Below are positions 7,255 to 15,427 of a stretch of DNA of 52,653 nt, one piece after another. The stretch covers positions 12,640-65,292 of the forward strand of contig CAJUMH010000014.1 of the NCBI GenBank assembly GCA_910587145.1. The letters run 5' to 3'. Every line of letters begins with the position of its first letter. Position 1 is the first letter of the stretch. The stretch comes from an uncultured Ruthenibacterium sp. (GTDB lineage Bacteria; Bacillota; Clostridia; Oscillospirales; Ruminococcaceae). The notes below the pieces were generated by a model. It was not told the origin of the DNA and did not search any database. It saw only the letters and a program-made list of their open reading frames with translations. The translations under genes were made by a program, and so were the position numbers.

Positions 7255-7740
7255 ATGAAACGAAGCGATTATATCTCATGGGACGAATATTTTATGGGTG
7301 TCGCGCTGCTCACCTCGCAGCGCAGCAAGGATAATTCCTCGCAGGTGGGGGCGTGTATCGTCAGCCGCGAAAATAAGATTCTTTCCATGGGCTACAACGG
7401 CATGCCCATCGGCTGCTTTGACGACGATATGCCGTGGGAACGCGAGGGAAAGCCGCTCGAAACCAAATATATGTACGTCTGCCATGCCGAGCTGAACGCA
7501 ATTCTCAACCATGCCTCCGGCACGGGCAGCCTGCGCGGCGCACGCATTTATACCACACTCTTTCCGTGCAACGAATGCGCCAAGGCGCTGATCCAAAGCG
7601 GCATAGCCGAGGTGATCTATTACGAGGATAAATATGCCGATACCGATTCCGTTATCGCAAGCAAGCGCATGTTCGATCTGGTCGGCATCCGCTACACCCC
7701 GTACCGTCCCACGGGCCGCACCATGGAGCTGCGGCTGTGA
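7255..7740 (+). CDS. Deoxycytidylate (dCMP) deaminase
   Basis: 161 residues. The enzyme converts dCMP to dUMP, the precursor for thymidylate synthesis. Zinc-site motifs are CHAELNAI (His ligand and catalytic Glu) and PCNECAK (two Cys ligands). SQVGACIVSRENKI and MGYNGMPIGC are the family's nucleotide-site segments. The length is typical of ComEB-type dCMP deaminases. A GGGAGG site precedes the ATG. It may share a transcript with the upstream flavoprotein gene. Confidence 0.93.
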   Translation: MKRSDYISWDEYFMGVALLTSQRSKDNSSQVGACIVSRENKILSMGYNGMPIGCFDDDMPWEREGKPLETKYMYVCHAELNAILNHASGTGSLRGARIYTTLFPCNECAKALIQSGIAEVIYYEDKYADTDSVIASKRMFDLVGIRYTPYRPTGRTMELRL

Positions 7741-7747
7741 ACTGTGG

Positions 7748-7776
7748 TTGAAATTTTTGTCCTTTCGCCGTATAAT
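7748..7776 (+). promoter_or_regulatory. Strong sigma-A promoter for the CDF exporter transcript
   Basis: TTGAAA at 7748-7753, exactly 17 nt, then a perfect TATAAT at 7771-7776. The start of transcription would be near 7783, leaving an approximately 160-nt leader. Confidence 0.85.
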
Positions 7777-7782
7777 AGAAAG

Positions 7783-7925
7783 AAATTTCCGGCCGCAAGT
7801 TGGCCAAAAGGCTGCCCTGTGCGTGCGCAAGCGTTCCCAAACGCTTTGGCCGGGCAGATCTGCCGCCCGGCTCCGGGGCTTTCCCCAAGAGCCGGCTCGG
7901 GGCATTGAAAGCATCCCATCCCGCG
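7783..7925 (+). ncRNA. Structured 5' leader of the CDF exporter, candidate riboswitch
   Basis: The leader can form several stems that exclude one another. CTGCCC (7812-7817) pairs with GGGCAG (7852-7857). GCCGGGC (7849-7855) pairs with GCCCGGC (7865-7871). CCGGCTC (7867-7873) pairs with GAGCCGG (7889-7895), enclosing GGGG/CCCC. A small hairpin GGCC...GGCC lies at 7791-7805. Overlapping alternatives of this kind are typical of regulatory leaders. I could not match it to the Mn (yybP-ykoY) or Ni/Co consensus from memory, and no T-tract follows the last stem. Confidence 0.5.
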
Positions 7926-7943
7926 AAAGGAGATGGCTCTCTC

Positions 7944-9134
7944 TTGACGGAATTATTGATCAGACGGTTTATCAAAAACGGCGGCGATCTTCACGATCCC
8001 GCCGTGCGCGCCGCTTACGGCAGGATGGCGGGCCTTGTGGGCATTGTCTGCAATTTGTTTTTGTGCGCGTCAAAGATCATTGCCGGCGTACTGTCCGGCA
8101 GCGTCTCCATCACGGCGGACGCGGTGAACAATCTTTCCGATGCGTCATCCAGCATCATCACGCTGGTCGGCTTCCGACTTTCCGCAAAGCCGGCGGACGA
8201 GGAACATCCCTACGGCCACGCGCGCATTGAATATCTGGTCGGGCTTGCCGTATCGGTAATGATCCTCGTTATCGGCGCCGAGCTGGCGCGTTCCGGTGTC
8301 GAGCGCATCCTGCACCCCGCGCCCATATCGTTCAGCGCCGTTTCGGCGGCAGTGCTGCTGCTTTCCATCGGCGTAAAGCTTTGGATGGCGGCGTTTAACC
8401 GCAGCCTGGGCAGGCGCATCGGCTCGGCGGCGCTGGAGGCCACGGCCATGGACAGCCGCAACGATGTGATCTCGACGGCGGCGGTGCTGGCCGCGTGCGG
8501 TATCGCGCACGTTACACACTGGATGCTGGACGGCTGGATGGGCCTTGCGGTGGCGTGCTTTATTCTGTGGAGCGGCTTTGGCATTTTAAAGGATACCCTG
8601 AACCCGCTGCTGGGCGAGGCGCCCGATGAGGCGCTGACGGCCTACATCGGCAAAAAGGTAATGAGCTATGAGGGCGTTTTGGGCACACACGATCTGATGA
8701 TACACGATTACGGCCCGGGCCGCCGCTTTGCAAGCGTACATGTAGAGATGGCGGCAGAGACGGATGTAATGCACAGCCATGATATTATCGATAACATTGA
8801 GCGCGATTTTCTGCAGAACGATCACATCAGCCTTGTCATTCATTTCGATCCCATTCAAACAGGGGACGAGGCGGTGCATTCGCATCGGGAATGGGTGCGC
8901 GGCCTGGTGCAGAGCATTTCGCCCAAGCTGACCATTCACGATTTTCGCATCGTAGAGGGAAAAACGCATACCAATCTGATTTTTGATACCGTCGCGCCGC
9001 ATGGCTTTGCCCTTTCGGACGCCGAACTGCGCAGCCGCATTCAGCAGCTGGTGGGGCAGGGGCGGGGCGACGGCATGAAGTATTATGCCGTGGTTACAGT
9101 TGATCGCAGCTATGCGCCGATCCCGGAGCTGTAA
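7944..9134 (+). CDS. Cation diffusion facilitator, predicted Mn(II) exporter (MntE-like)
   Basis: 396 residues starting at TTG, with AAGGAG (7927-7932) at the right distance. The frame is open upstream to 7800, but that would run through the structured leader. Six membrane helices are followed by a cytoplasmic dimer domain and an extra C-terminal region beyond a typical CDF of about 300 residues. The transport-site residues read N-x-x-x-D in helix 2 (AVNNLSD) and D-x-x-x-D in helix 5 (MDSRND). An NDDD set is described for the Mn exporter MntE, whereas Zn exporters have HDHD or DDHD. Metal specificity is an inference from these residues. Confidence 0.9.
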   Translation: MTELLIRRFIKNGGDLHDPAVRAAYGRMAGLVGIVCNLFLCASKIIAGVLSGSVSITADAVNNLSDASSSIITLVGFRLSAKPADEEHPYGHARIEYLVGLAVSVMILVIGAELARSGVERILHPAPISFSAVSAAVLLLSIGVKLWMAAFNRSLGRRIGSAALEATAMDSRNDVISTAAVLAACGIAHVTHWMLDGWMGLAVACFILWSGFGILKDTLNPLLGEAPDEALTAYIGKKVMSYEGVLGTHDLMIHDYGPGRRFASVHVEMAAETDVMHSHDIIDNIERDFLQNDHISLVIHFDPIQTGDEAVHSHREWVRGLVQSISPKLTIHDFRIVEGKTHTNLIFDTVAPHGFALSDAELRSRIQQLVGQGRGDGMKYYAVVTVDRSYAPIPEL

Positions 9135-9243
9135 AAGCTTTTTCGATGGCATTGCTGCGGCGCAGCGGCGGGAACAACGGCTTTTGCGCAAAGCGAAAAA
9201 CGTAAAGACAAAAGGAACGCAAAGAGAAAAGGGGGAAGGAAGC

Positions 9244-10434
9244 ATGGAATTTCATATTTCAGACAAAATGCAGGGCATGAAGCCCTCGATCATCCGCGAG
9301 ATCTTAAAACAGATGAGCGACCCGACGCTCATCAGCTTTGCGGGCGGAAACCCGGCCGCGGATTCTTTTCCCGCAAAGGAGATCGCGCGCTTTTCCGATG
9401 AACTGCTGCGCGAAAACCCGGCGGCAACGCTGCAATATTCCCTTACCGAGGGCGTGCCCTCCGTGCGCGAGGCCATCCGTGCGTTTGCCAACCGGCATGA
9501 GCCGGCGGCAAAGGAAAGCGATACGGTGCTCATCGTCTCGGGCAGCCAGCAGATTCTGGATTTTACGGCAAAATGCCTGTGCAACGAGGGCGACGTGGTG
9601 GCGGTGGAGGATCCGGCCTTTCTGGGCGCGTACAACGCGTTCCGCTCGTGCGGCGCGCGCCTTGCGGGCGTTCCCATGGAGGCGGACGGCGTCGATCTTG
9701 CCGCGCTGGAAGCGGTGTTTGCCGCCAAAGAGAAGCCCCGCTTTTTTTACTGCATCCCCAATTTTCAAAACCCCACGGGCCGCACCATGAGCCTTGCCAA
9801 GCGCAAGGCCGTGTATGCGCTCGGCGTTCGCTACGGCGTTCCTGTTTTAGAGGACGATCCCTACGGAGAGCTGCGCATCTCGGGCGAGCGGCTGCCCTCC
9901 ATCAAAAGCATGGATACCGAGGGCGCGGTAATTTATGCGGGCAGCTTTTCCAAAATTCTGTGCCCCGGCATGCGCCTTGCGTACTGTGTGTGCCGCGAGG
10001 ATCTGGCCAGACACTTTGTGGTGGCAAAGCAGTGCGCCGACGTTCACACCAATGTGTGGGCGCAGCGCGTGTGCGAGGCAATGCTGACGCGTACGGATAT
10101 GGAGGCGCACCTGCGCGCGATCCGCGCGATTTATACGGCGAAGGCGAAGCTGATGATGGCGCAGCTGGACAAAAAATGCCCCGAGATCCGCTATTCTGTG
10201 CCGGAGGGCGGCATGTTTTTGTGGGCCACACTGCCGGAGGGAATGGAGATGCCCGCATTTGTGCGCGAATGCCTTGCCCGCAAGCTGGCCCTTGTGCCCG
10301 GCAACGCGTTTCAGGTGGACGAGGAAGCGCCGTGCCAAAGCTTCCGTATGAATTTTTCCACGCCGACGCCCGAGCAGATCGAGCGGGGCGTATCCATCAT
10401 GGCAGACGTGCTGCACGCAATGCAGCACGCGTGA
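9244..10434 (+). CDS. PLP-dependent class I/II aminotransferase
   Basis: 396 residues, fold-type I. Motifs visible are SGSQQILDF, FQNPTGRTMS (the conserved NPTG), LEDDPYGELR and SFSKIL with the PLP lysine. The sequence resembles 2-aminoadipate or aromatic-type transaminases and the catalytic half of MocR regulators, but it has no DNA-binding domain. The ATG at 9244 follows a GGGGGAAGGAAG site. The amino donor cannot be assigned. A bidirectional terminator follows. Confidence 0.9.
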   Translation: MEFHISDKMQGMKPSIIREILKQMSDPTLISFAGGNPAADSFPAKEIARFSDELLRENPAATLQYSLTEGVPSVREAIRAFANRHEPAAKESDTVLIVSGSQQILDFTAKCLCNEGDVVAVEDPAFLGAYNAFRSCGARLAGVPMEADGVDLAALEAVFAAKEKPRFFYCIPNFQNPTGRTMSLAKRKAVYALGVRYGVPVLEDDPYGELRISGERLPSIKSMDTEGAVIYAGSFSKILCPGMRLAYCVCREDLARHFVVAKQCADVHTNVWAQRVCEAMLTRTDMEAHLRAIRAIYTAKAKLMMAQLDKKCPEIRYSVPEGGMFLWATLPEGMEMPAFVRECLARKLALVPGNAFQVDEEAPCQSFRMNFSTPTPEQIERGVSIMADVLHAMQHA

Positions 10435-10448
10435 TGGCCAGCCGGAGG

Positions 10449-10488
10449 AAAACCGCCGCGGGCGCTTTGCGCCGTCCGCAGCGGTTTT
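10449..10488. terminator. Bidirectional terminator between convergent genes
   Basis: AAAACCGC at 10449-10456 pairs with GCGGTTTT at 10481-10488, and the inner part folds through GCGG/CCGC and GCGC/GCGC around a TTT loop. It lies between the aminotransferase stop and the end of the minus-strand clp gene and can serve both. Confidence 0.8.
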
Positions 10489-10510
10489 GTCTGTCCTCTG
10501 TTACCTGTTG

Positions 10511-12805
10511 TTACCCGTTTGCCGCCAAAGCCTGTTCCTTCCGGCATATCAGCGCAAGCGCACCGTCTGCGGCGTCCAGCACAAACGTTTGTCCGCAGGC
10601 CTCCGGCGCGTTCAGCAGCTGCTCGGCCAGACACTGCTCCACCCGGCGGGTAACGGTGCGGCGCAGGCTGCGCGCGCCGGCGGCAGGGTCGTAGCCCTCG
10701 CGCGCCAGCAGGCGCACGGCGGCATCTGTATGCGTAAGACGAATGCCGCGCGCGCCGGCGCGCTGTTCCAGCTCGCACAGCAGCGTTTGGACAATGGCGG
10801 CAAGGCTTTCGCCCGAGAGCGGACGAAAGACGATTAGCTCGTCCAGCCGCCCGATGAGCTCCGGGCTGAAATGCTCTTTTGCCTCGCGCACAGCTTCGGC
10901 GCGCGCGGTTTTGTCTGCGGGGCCTGCGCCGAAGCCCAGCGCCGTGCGCCGCCCCGCAAGATGCCGTGCGCCGAGATTGGAGGTGAGGATCACCAGCGTA
11001 TGGGTAAAATCCACGCGCCGGCCTTCGCTGTCGGTGAGCGCGCCGTCCTCCAAAATTTGCAAAAGCAGGTTCGCCACATCCGGATGGGCCTTCTCGATCT
11101 CGTCGAAAAGCACCACGCTGTAGGGCCTGCGGCGCACCCGCTCGGTGAGCTGGCCGCCCTCGCCGTACCCCACATAGCCCGGCGGCGCGCCCAGCAGCCG
11201 AGCTACGGTATGCTTTTCCATATATTCGCTCATGTCAAAGCGCAGCAGCGTTTTTTCGCTGCCAAAGCACTCTTCGGCCAGGGCGCGCGCCAACGCGGTT
11301 TTGCCCACGCCCGTTGGGCCCAAAAATAAAAACGCGCCCATGGGCCGCGACGCGCTGGAAAGGCCCAAACGGGCCCGCTGCAGCGCGCCCGCCGCGGCAC
11401 GGATGGCGTCCGGCTGGCCGACCACGCGCCGGGATAGGGTTTGCTCCAGCGCTGCCAGCGAGGCCGATTCCCGCGCTGTCAGCCGCTCGGCGGGCACGCC
11501 GCTCTGCCGGGAGACGACGGCGGCCACATCGGCCGGAGAAACGGCGCGCAGCTGCGGGCTGCCTTTGCGCGCTGCCTCGATGCGCACCGCGCCGCATGCC
11601 TCGTCCAGCAGATCGAGCGCTTTGTCCGGCAAAAAACGCTCCGGCAGATAGCGCGCCGAAAGCGTTACCGCCGCGCGGACGGCCTCCTGCGTAATTTCTA
11701 CGCCGTGGTGCGCGGCATAGCGCGGGGTGAGCCCCTGCAAAATGGCGACGGCGGTTTCCTGCATGGGCTCCTCCACTTCAATGGCACCGAAGCGCCGCGC
11801 CAGCGCCGCGTCCTTTTCGATGTGGCGCCGGTATTCCGCGCGCGTTGTCGCGCCGATGAGCTGGATCTCGCCGCGTGCCAGCAGCGGCTTTAAAATGCCG
11901 CAGGCATCGATGCCGCCCTCCGCCGCTCCCGCTCCCATGATCCCATGCACCTCGTCGATAAACAGGATTACATTTCCCATGCGCTGTACGTCCTGCAGCA
12001 CATTCTTAAAGCGCTCCTCAAAATCGCCGCGGTATTTTGTGCCGGCAACAAGGCTGGCGATATCCAGCGAGAGAATGCGCTTGCCGCACAGCTGCGGCGG
12101 CGCCTGCCCTGCGGCAATGCGCCGCGCCAGCCCCTCCACAACGGCGGTTTTTCCCACACCGGGCTCGCCCACAAGACAGGGATTGTTTTTGCGCCGCCGC
12201 ACCAGAATCTGCTCCATGCGCAGCAGCTCCTCGTCCCGCCCGAACACAGGATCCAGCTGATCCCGCTCGGCCAGAGCCGTGAGATCGCGCCCGTATTTTT
12301 CCGCAATATGCGCTGTACCGCGCATGCCGGCCGCAGGGTGCGGCTGCTGCGCAAAGAGGGGCGTTTTTCCAAGGCTGCGCCCATATTCTTTGGCCGCCGC
12401 GGTTGGCTGTGTGCCCAGCTGCGCCAGCATGCGGCCCGCTGTAGCGGGAGCTTCCAGCAGCGCGCCCAGCAGGTGCTGCGGTGCCGCTTTGCCCTGCGGC
12501 GAAAGCCTCCCCTCCAGGAAGGCGCGGTCCAGACAATGGCAGAGCGCCTGCGTAAAATCGCGGGGGGAAAGGCGCGTCGGATGCCCCTGCCCGATCTGCT
12601 GCAGCATCAGCTGCCCCACCTGAACGCCGGTAATGTTTTTTTGCGCCAGAAAGGCCGCCGCCTCTGTATTTTGCCGCAGCAGCGCCAGCAGCAGGTGCTC
12701 TGTGCCAACATAAGTATGGCCCAGCTCCTGCGCGGCGTCGATCGCCCTGCACAGCAAAGCGTCGCTTTCTTTTGTAAAACCGGCGAATGTATATTGCATT
12801 CTCAT
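10511..12805 (-). CDS. Clp-family AAA+ ATPase (ClpC/ClpA type) without middle domain
   Basis: 764 residues: a double Clp N-domain (about 1-140), AAA1 with GEPGVGKT near residue 213 and VILFIDEVHG, then AAA2 with GPTGVGKT near 495 and VVLFDEIEKAHPD. A ClpP-contact tripeptide LGF occurs in RRTALGFGAG, so it should unfold substrates for ClpP. The coiled M-domain with the UVR segment, used by ClpC to bind adaptors such as MecA, is absent: AAA1 passes into AAA2 through a short linker. The start is placed at 12805 because a GGGGGAAG site is positioned for that ATG rather than for the one at 12826. No ctsR or mcsAB neighbours are present. Confidence 0.9.
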   Translation of the reverse strand: MRMQYTFAGFTKESDALLCRAIDAAQELGHTYVGTEHLLLALLRQNTEAAAFLAQKNITGVQVGQLMLQQIGQGHPTRLSPRDFTQALCHCLDRAFLEGRLSPQGKAAPQHLLGALLEAPATAGRMLAQLGTQPTAAAKEYGRSLGKTPLFAQQPHPAAGMRGTAHIAEKYGRDLTALAERDQLDPVFGRDEELLRMEQILVRRRKNNPCLVGEPGVGKTAVVEGLARRIAAGQAPPQLCGKRILSLDIASLVAGTKYRGDFEERFKNVLQDVQRMGNVILFIDEVHGIMGAGAAEGGIDACGILKPLLARGEIQLIGATTRAEYRRHIEKDAALARRFGAIEVEEPMQETAVAILQGLTPRYAAHHGVEITQEAVRAAVTLSARYLPERFLPDKALDLLDEACGAVRIEAARKGSPQLRAVSPADVAAVVSRQSGVPAERLTARESASLAALEQTLSRRVVGQPDAIRAAAGALQRARLGLSSASRPMGAFLFLGPTGVGKTALARALAEECFGSEKTLLRFDMSEYMEKHTVARLLGAPPGYVGYGEGGQLTERVRRRPYSVVLFDEIEKAHPDVANLLLQILEDGALTDSEGRRVDFTHTLVILTSNLGARHLAGRRTALGFGAGPADKTARAEAVREAKEHFSPELIGRLDELIVFRPLSGESLAAIVQTLLCELEQRAGARGIRLTHTDAAVRLLAREGYDPAAGARSLRRTVTRRVEQCLAEQLLNAPEACGQTFVLDAADGALALICRKEQALAANG

Positions 12806-12840
12806 GTTCTTCCCCCTGTTCTGCACAATGGTACCGGATC

Positions 12841-12922
12841 AAAAGGGCGGTGAGATCAGAAAACGAAATGTCTCAAGATCTGCTTTGCAGCGCGGCTTTG
12901 CTTTTGAACGGATCCGCCCGCA
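12841..12922 (+). repeat. Dispersed intergenic repeat, copy B
   Basis: 82 bp, matching the minus strand of 5529-5611. It begins AAAAGGGCGGTGAGATCAG and ends CCGCCCGCA. In both places the element ends roughly 195 bp before the start of the gene reading in the same direction (glycosyltransferase, chemoreceptor). Confidence 0.75.
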
Positions 12923-13045
12923 GGGCCGAAGCCTGTTTTGCGGGCCGAGAAGCGCTGCAAGCAGGAGTATGGGCACGAATGCGGGGCCGAAAACACCGCC
13001 AAACCCCATGCGGCGATGGAAATAAATGTATGGCGGTAAAAATGT

Positions 13046-13074
13046 TTGCAAATTATGCGATTTTACGGTACAAT
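13046..13074 (+). promoter_or_regulatory. Predicted sigma-A promoter of the chemoreceptor gene
   Basis: TTGCAA at 13046-13051, 17 nt, TACAAT at 13069-13074. The surrounding patch is AT-rich. Confidence 0.75.
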
Positions 13075-13118
13075 GATGATAAGAAACCATCCCATCCTTC
13101 AGAAAGTGAGATGAAAGC

Positions 13119-14792
13119 ATGAAACGATCGATCAAAACCGCCGTGTGGCGGCGCGTGGCCATCATTTTTCTAACGGTCATCATCAGCGGGGTGATCCTGG
13201 TGCTCAGCATTCAGGGCATCAGCAACTACGATGATCTCACCGCACAGGCAACGGAGATCCACACCACCGCGCTGAACGCGGAAAAGGCGCATTACAGCTG
13301 GATCGAAAACCTTGGCTCCGCGGTTGGCCTTGGCACCGAATTTACCGGCAGTACCGATTACAGGAACTGCTCTTTGGGAAAATGGATCTATGGCGTAGAT
13401 ACCGCTGCGCTGCCCGACGCACGCATTGCGGAATTGATCGAATCGATCAAGCCGCTGCATCAATCGGTGCACGAATCGGCGCAGGAGATCCTTGCGCTGC
13501 GCGCAACAGACTCCGCTGCCGCAACGGCTGCCTATTTGGAGGGAACGCGCGCAGATGTAACAAAGCTGGTGGGGCTGCTGGATGAGGTCGTCGAGATCTC
13601 CAAGGGCCTTGTGGAGCGCTACGAGCGCAATTTGGGGTACGCGATCCTGTTTACCTCGGTCGTCACGGTCTTTATGATCGTTCTTACATTAATCGTGAGC
13701 TATCTGCTCATCCGCTATATCGTTGCGCGCATCGTCAACCCGCTCGAGGACATCACTGTGTCGGGGCGGCAGCTTGCCGAGGGGCGGCTCAGCTTCCATA
13801 TCGATGTGAAGAACAAGGGCGACGAGATCGACATCCTCGCGCAGTGCCTGAACCATTCCGGCGAGACGCTCTCCCGGTACATTCAGGATATTTCGGAAAA
13901 GCTCGGAAAGCTGGCGGACGGCGACCTCACCATCCGCAACGATATGGAGTATATCGGCGATTTTGTTCAGATCCACGATTCCATCGGCATGATCATCAAC
14001 CAGATGAACCACACGATGAACCGGATTGAGCAGGCGTCTGTTGAGGTTTCCCGCGATGCGGAGCAGATCTCAACCAGCGCGCAGACGCTGGCACAGGGTG
14101 CGACCGAGCAATCCGGCGAGATCGATCAGCTGATGAACCGCCTGAGGGAGGTTTCCGCTCAGATCGGCACCAATGCTGCGGACGCGGAGCAAACCAACGC
14201 CACAACGACGGAAGTGGCGCAGGAGATCGAAACGTGCAACCGCCAGATGCACGAAATGTCCAGGGCCATGCAGGAGATCAGCCACAACTCGCAGCAGATC
14301 GAAAACATCAATAAAACAATTTCTGATATTGCGTTCCAGACCAATATTCTTGCGCTGAACGCCGCTGTGGAAGCCGCCCGCGCAGGCGCAGCCGGCAAGG
14401 GCTTTGCGGTGGTGGCTGAGGAGGTGCGCAACCTTGCCTCGAAGAGCGGCGAGGCGGCACAGAATACCACTGCGCTGATCGCAAAATCCATGCAGTCGGT
14501 GCAGTCCGGTGTAGAGCTGATGCAAAATACGCAGCACTCGCTGGATAATGTGGTAGAGGGTGCGCAGGATGTATGCGCAAAGGTACAGCGCATTTCCGAT
14601 TCGTCCGCCGCCCAGAATGAAACGATCAACGGCATCAGCATGAGCATTACTCAGATCGCGCAGGTGGTGCAGACAAACGCCGCAACCTCGGAGGAGAGTG
14701 CCGCCGCCAGCAAGGAACTGTCCGATCAGGCACAGCAGCTGCAGGATCTTGTAGGCCGGTTCCAGCTGCGCAGGGATACGGCCACGGTGTAA
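13119..14792 (+). CDS. Methyl-accepting chemotaxis protein with extracytoplasmic zinc-binding (CZB) motif
   Basis: 557 residues. TM1 is at about residues 12-30 and TM2 at about 173-198, followed by a HAMP domain and a long signalling coiled coil with the conserved tip around AVVAEEVRNLAS. The segment between the membrane helices matches the CZB chemoreceptor zinc-binding pattern: His58-Y-S-Trp61, 22 residues, Cys84-S-Leu-Gly-K-Trp89, 24 residues, His114-x3-His118. CZB domains are usually cytoplasmic; here it would face outside. Predicted role: sensing zinc, or a redox or oxidant effect on the zinc thiolate, and passing it to CheA. The ribosome site is weak. No other chemotaxis gene lies in the window. 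Confidence 0.93.
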   Translation: MKRSIKTAVWRRVAIIFLTVIISGVILVLSIQGISNYDDLTAQATEIHTTALNAEKAHYSWIENLGSAVGLGTEFTGSTDYRNCSLGKWIYGVDTAALPDARIAELIESIKPLHQSVHESAQEILALRATDSAAATAAYLEGTRADVTKLVGLLDEVVEISKGLVERYERNLGYAILFTSVVTVFMIVLTLIVSYLLIRYIVARIVNPLEDITVSGRQLAEGRLSFHIDVKNKGDEIDILAQCLNHSGETLSRYIQDISEKLGKLADGDLTIRNDMEYIGDFVQIHDSIGMIINQMNHTMNRIEQASVEVSRDAEQISTSAQTLAQGATEQSGEIDQLMNRLREVSAQIGTNAADAEQTNATTTEVAQEIETCNRQMHEMSRAMQEISHNSQQIENINKTISDIAFQTNILALNAAVEAARAGAAGKGFAVVAEEVRNLASKSGEAAQNTTALIAKSMQSVQSGVELMQNTQHSLDNVVEGAQDVCAKVQRISDSSAAQNETINGISMSITQIAQVVQTNAATSEESAAASKELSDQAQQLQDLVGRFQLRRDTATV

Positions 14793-14961
14793 TTGAGGCC
14801 GTCGCCAAGGGCGCCGGGAGCGGGGCGGATTGTAAACGGGGCAACAACAGAATAAAAGCAAAAACCCCAAGGCAGGGCGAAAGGAACCGCTCCCCGTCAA
14901 GAGGACAGGAAAATATAAAAATTTTACACAGTCCGGCAAATATACCCGGCTGTGGCAACCG

Positions 14962-15005
14962 AAGATTTGGGTTATCTGCCGCGCAGACGACCCAAATCTT
15001 TTTTT
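14962..15005 (+). terminator. Intrinsic terminator downstream of the chemoreceptor gene
   Basis: A perfect 11-bp stem, AAGATTTGGGT against ACCCAAATCTT, with a 17-nt loop containing a CTGC/GCAG sub-stem, followed by a T run. It lies about 170 nt past the stop codon, so the mRNA would have a long 3' tail. Confidence 0.88.
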
Positions 15006-15213
15006 GTCAGGCGGCGAGGTAAAGTTTGTGCTTTTCCACTGGTGGCGTCAGGATACCGAGGCGCCGCGACGCGCTCTCTTGGACTTGCAATGCTCCCTCC
15101 ATAAATGACGGTTTCCTTTTTTAAAAATGTCTTTTGCCGGAGGGCGGCGAGGAACCTCGCCTTATGTTTGCGCAGGGGCTTTTGCGCTTTTTGGGGTTTT
15201 TGCCGCTTTCCGC

Positions 15214-15242
15214 TTGCTTTTTATACCGTTCTCTGCTATAGT
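15214..15242 (+). promoter_or_regulatory. Predicted sigma-A promoter upstream of tatD
   Basis: TTGCTT at 15214-15219, 17 nt, TATAGT at 15237-15242. Transcription would start near 15249. Confidence 0.7.
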
Positions 15243-15248
15243 TGAAAA

Positions 15249-15351
15249 GGGCGTCGAACCCGCGGCGAGGGTTTTATGCCTCTCCTGCATTTTTGCAAAC
15301 GTCTGCCGTGCGCCGCCGCGAAGATTTCGGCCGGGGTGCGGCGGCTTTTTT
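15249..15351 (+). ncRNA. Predicted approximately 100-nt transcript: small RNA or attenuated tatD leader
   Basis: It begins at the promoter above and ends at an intrinsic terminator, GCCGCCGC (15312-15319) with GCGGCGGC (15338-15345) followed by TTTTTT (15346-15351). The tatD start is 77 nt further on with no second promoter visible, so tatD expression may depend on read-through. An upstream GAGG/CCTC pairing (about 15266-15283) is possible. I recognise no known riboswitch consensus. Confidence 0.5.
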
Positions 15352-15427
15352 CATGTATCAAGCTTCCGTTTCCTGTCAATCTTGATCCGGCGATGTTTTC
15401 CGTCCGGACAGAAGGAGGGCGCAGGCC

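Larger units (their letters stand above)
12806..13118. other. Intergenic region between divergent clp and chemoreceptor genes
   Basis: It contains copy B of the dispersed repeat (12841-12922) and the chemoreceptor promoter (13046-13074). No gene is supported. I could not find a good promoter for clp on the minus strand. Confidence 0.7.
14793..15427. other. Long intergenic region between chemoreceptor and tatD
   Basis: 635 bp without a supportable protein gene. It holds a terminator (14962-15005), a small hairpin GGCGAG/CTCGCC at about 15148-15163, a promoter (15214-15242) and a short terminated transcript (about 15249-15351). I saw nothing recognisable in 14793-14961 or 15006-15145. Confidence 0.65.

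Noticed and set aside
7783..7925. Ni/Co or yybP-ykoY Mn riboswitch assigned by name
   Set aside because: Gene context fits, but I could not find the conserved cores I remember for either class, so no class name is given.
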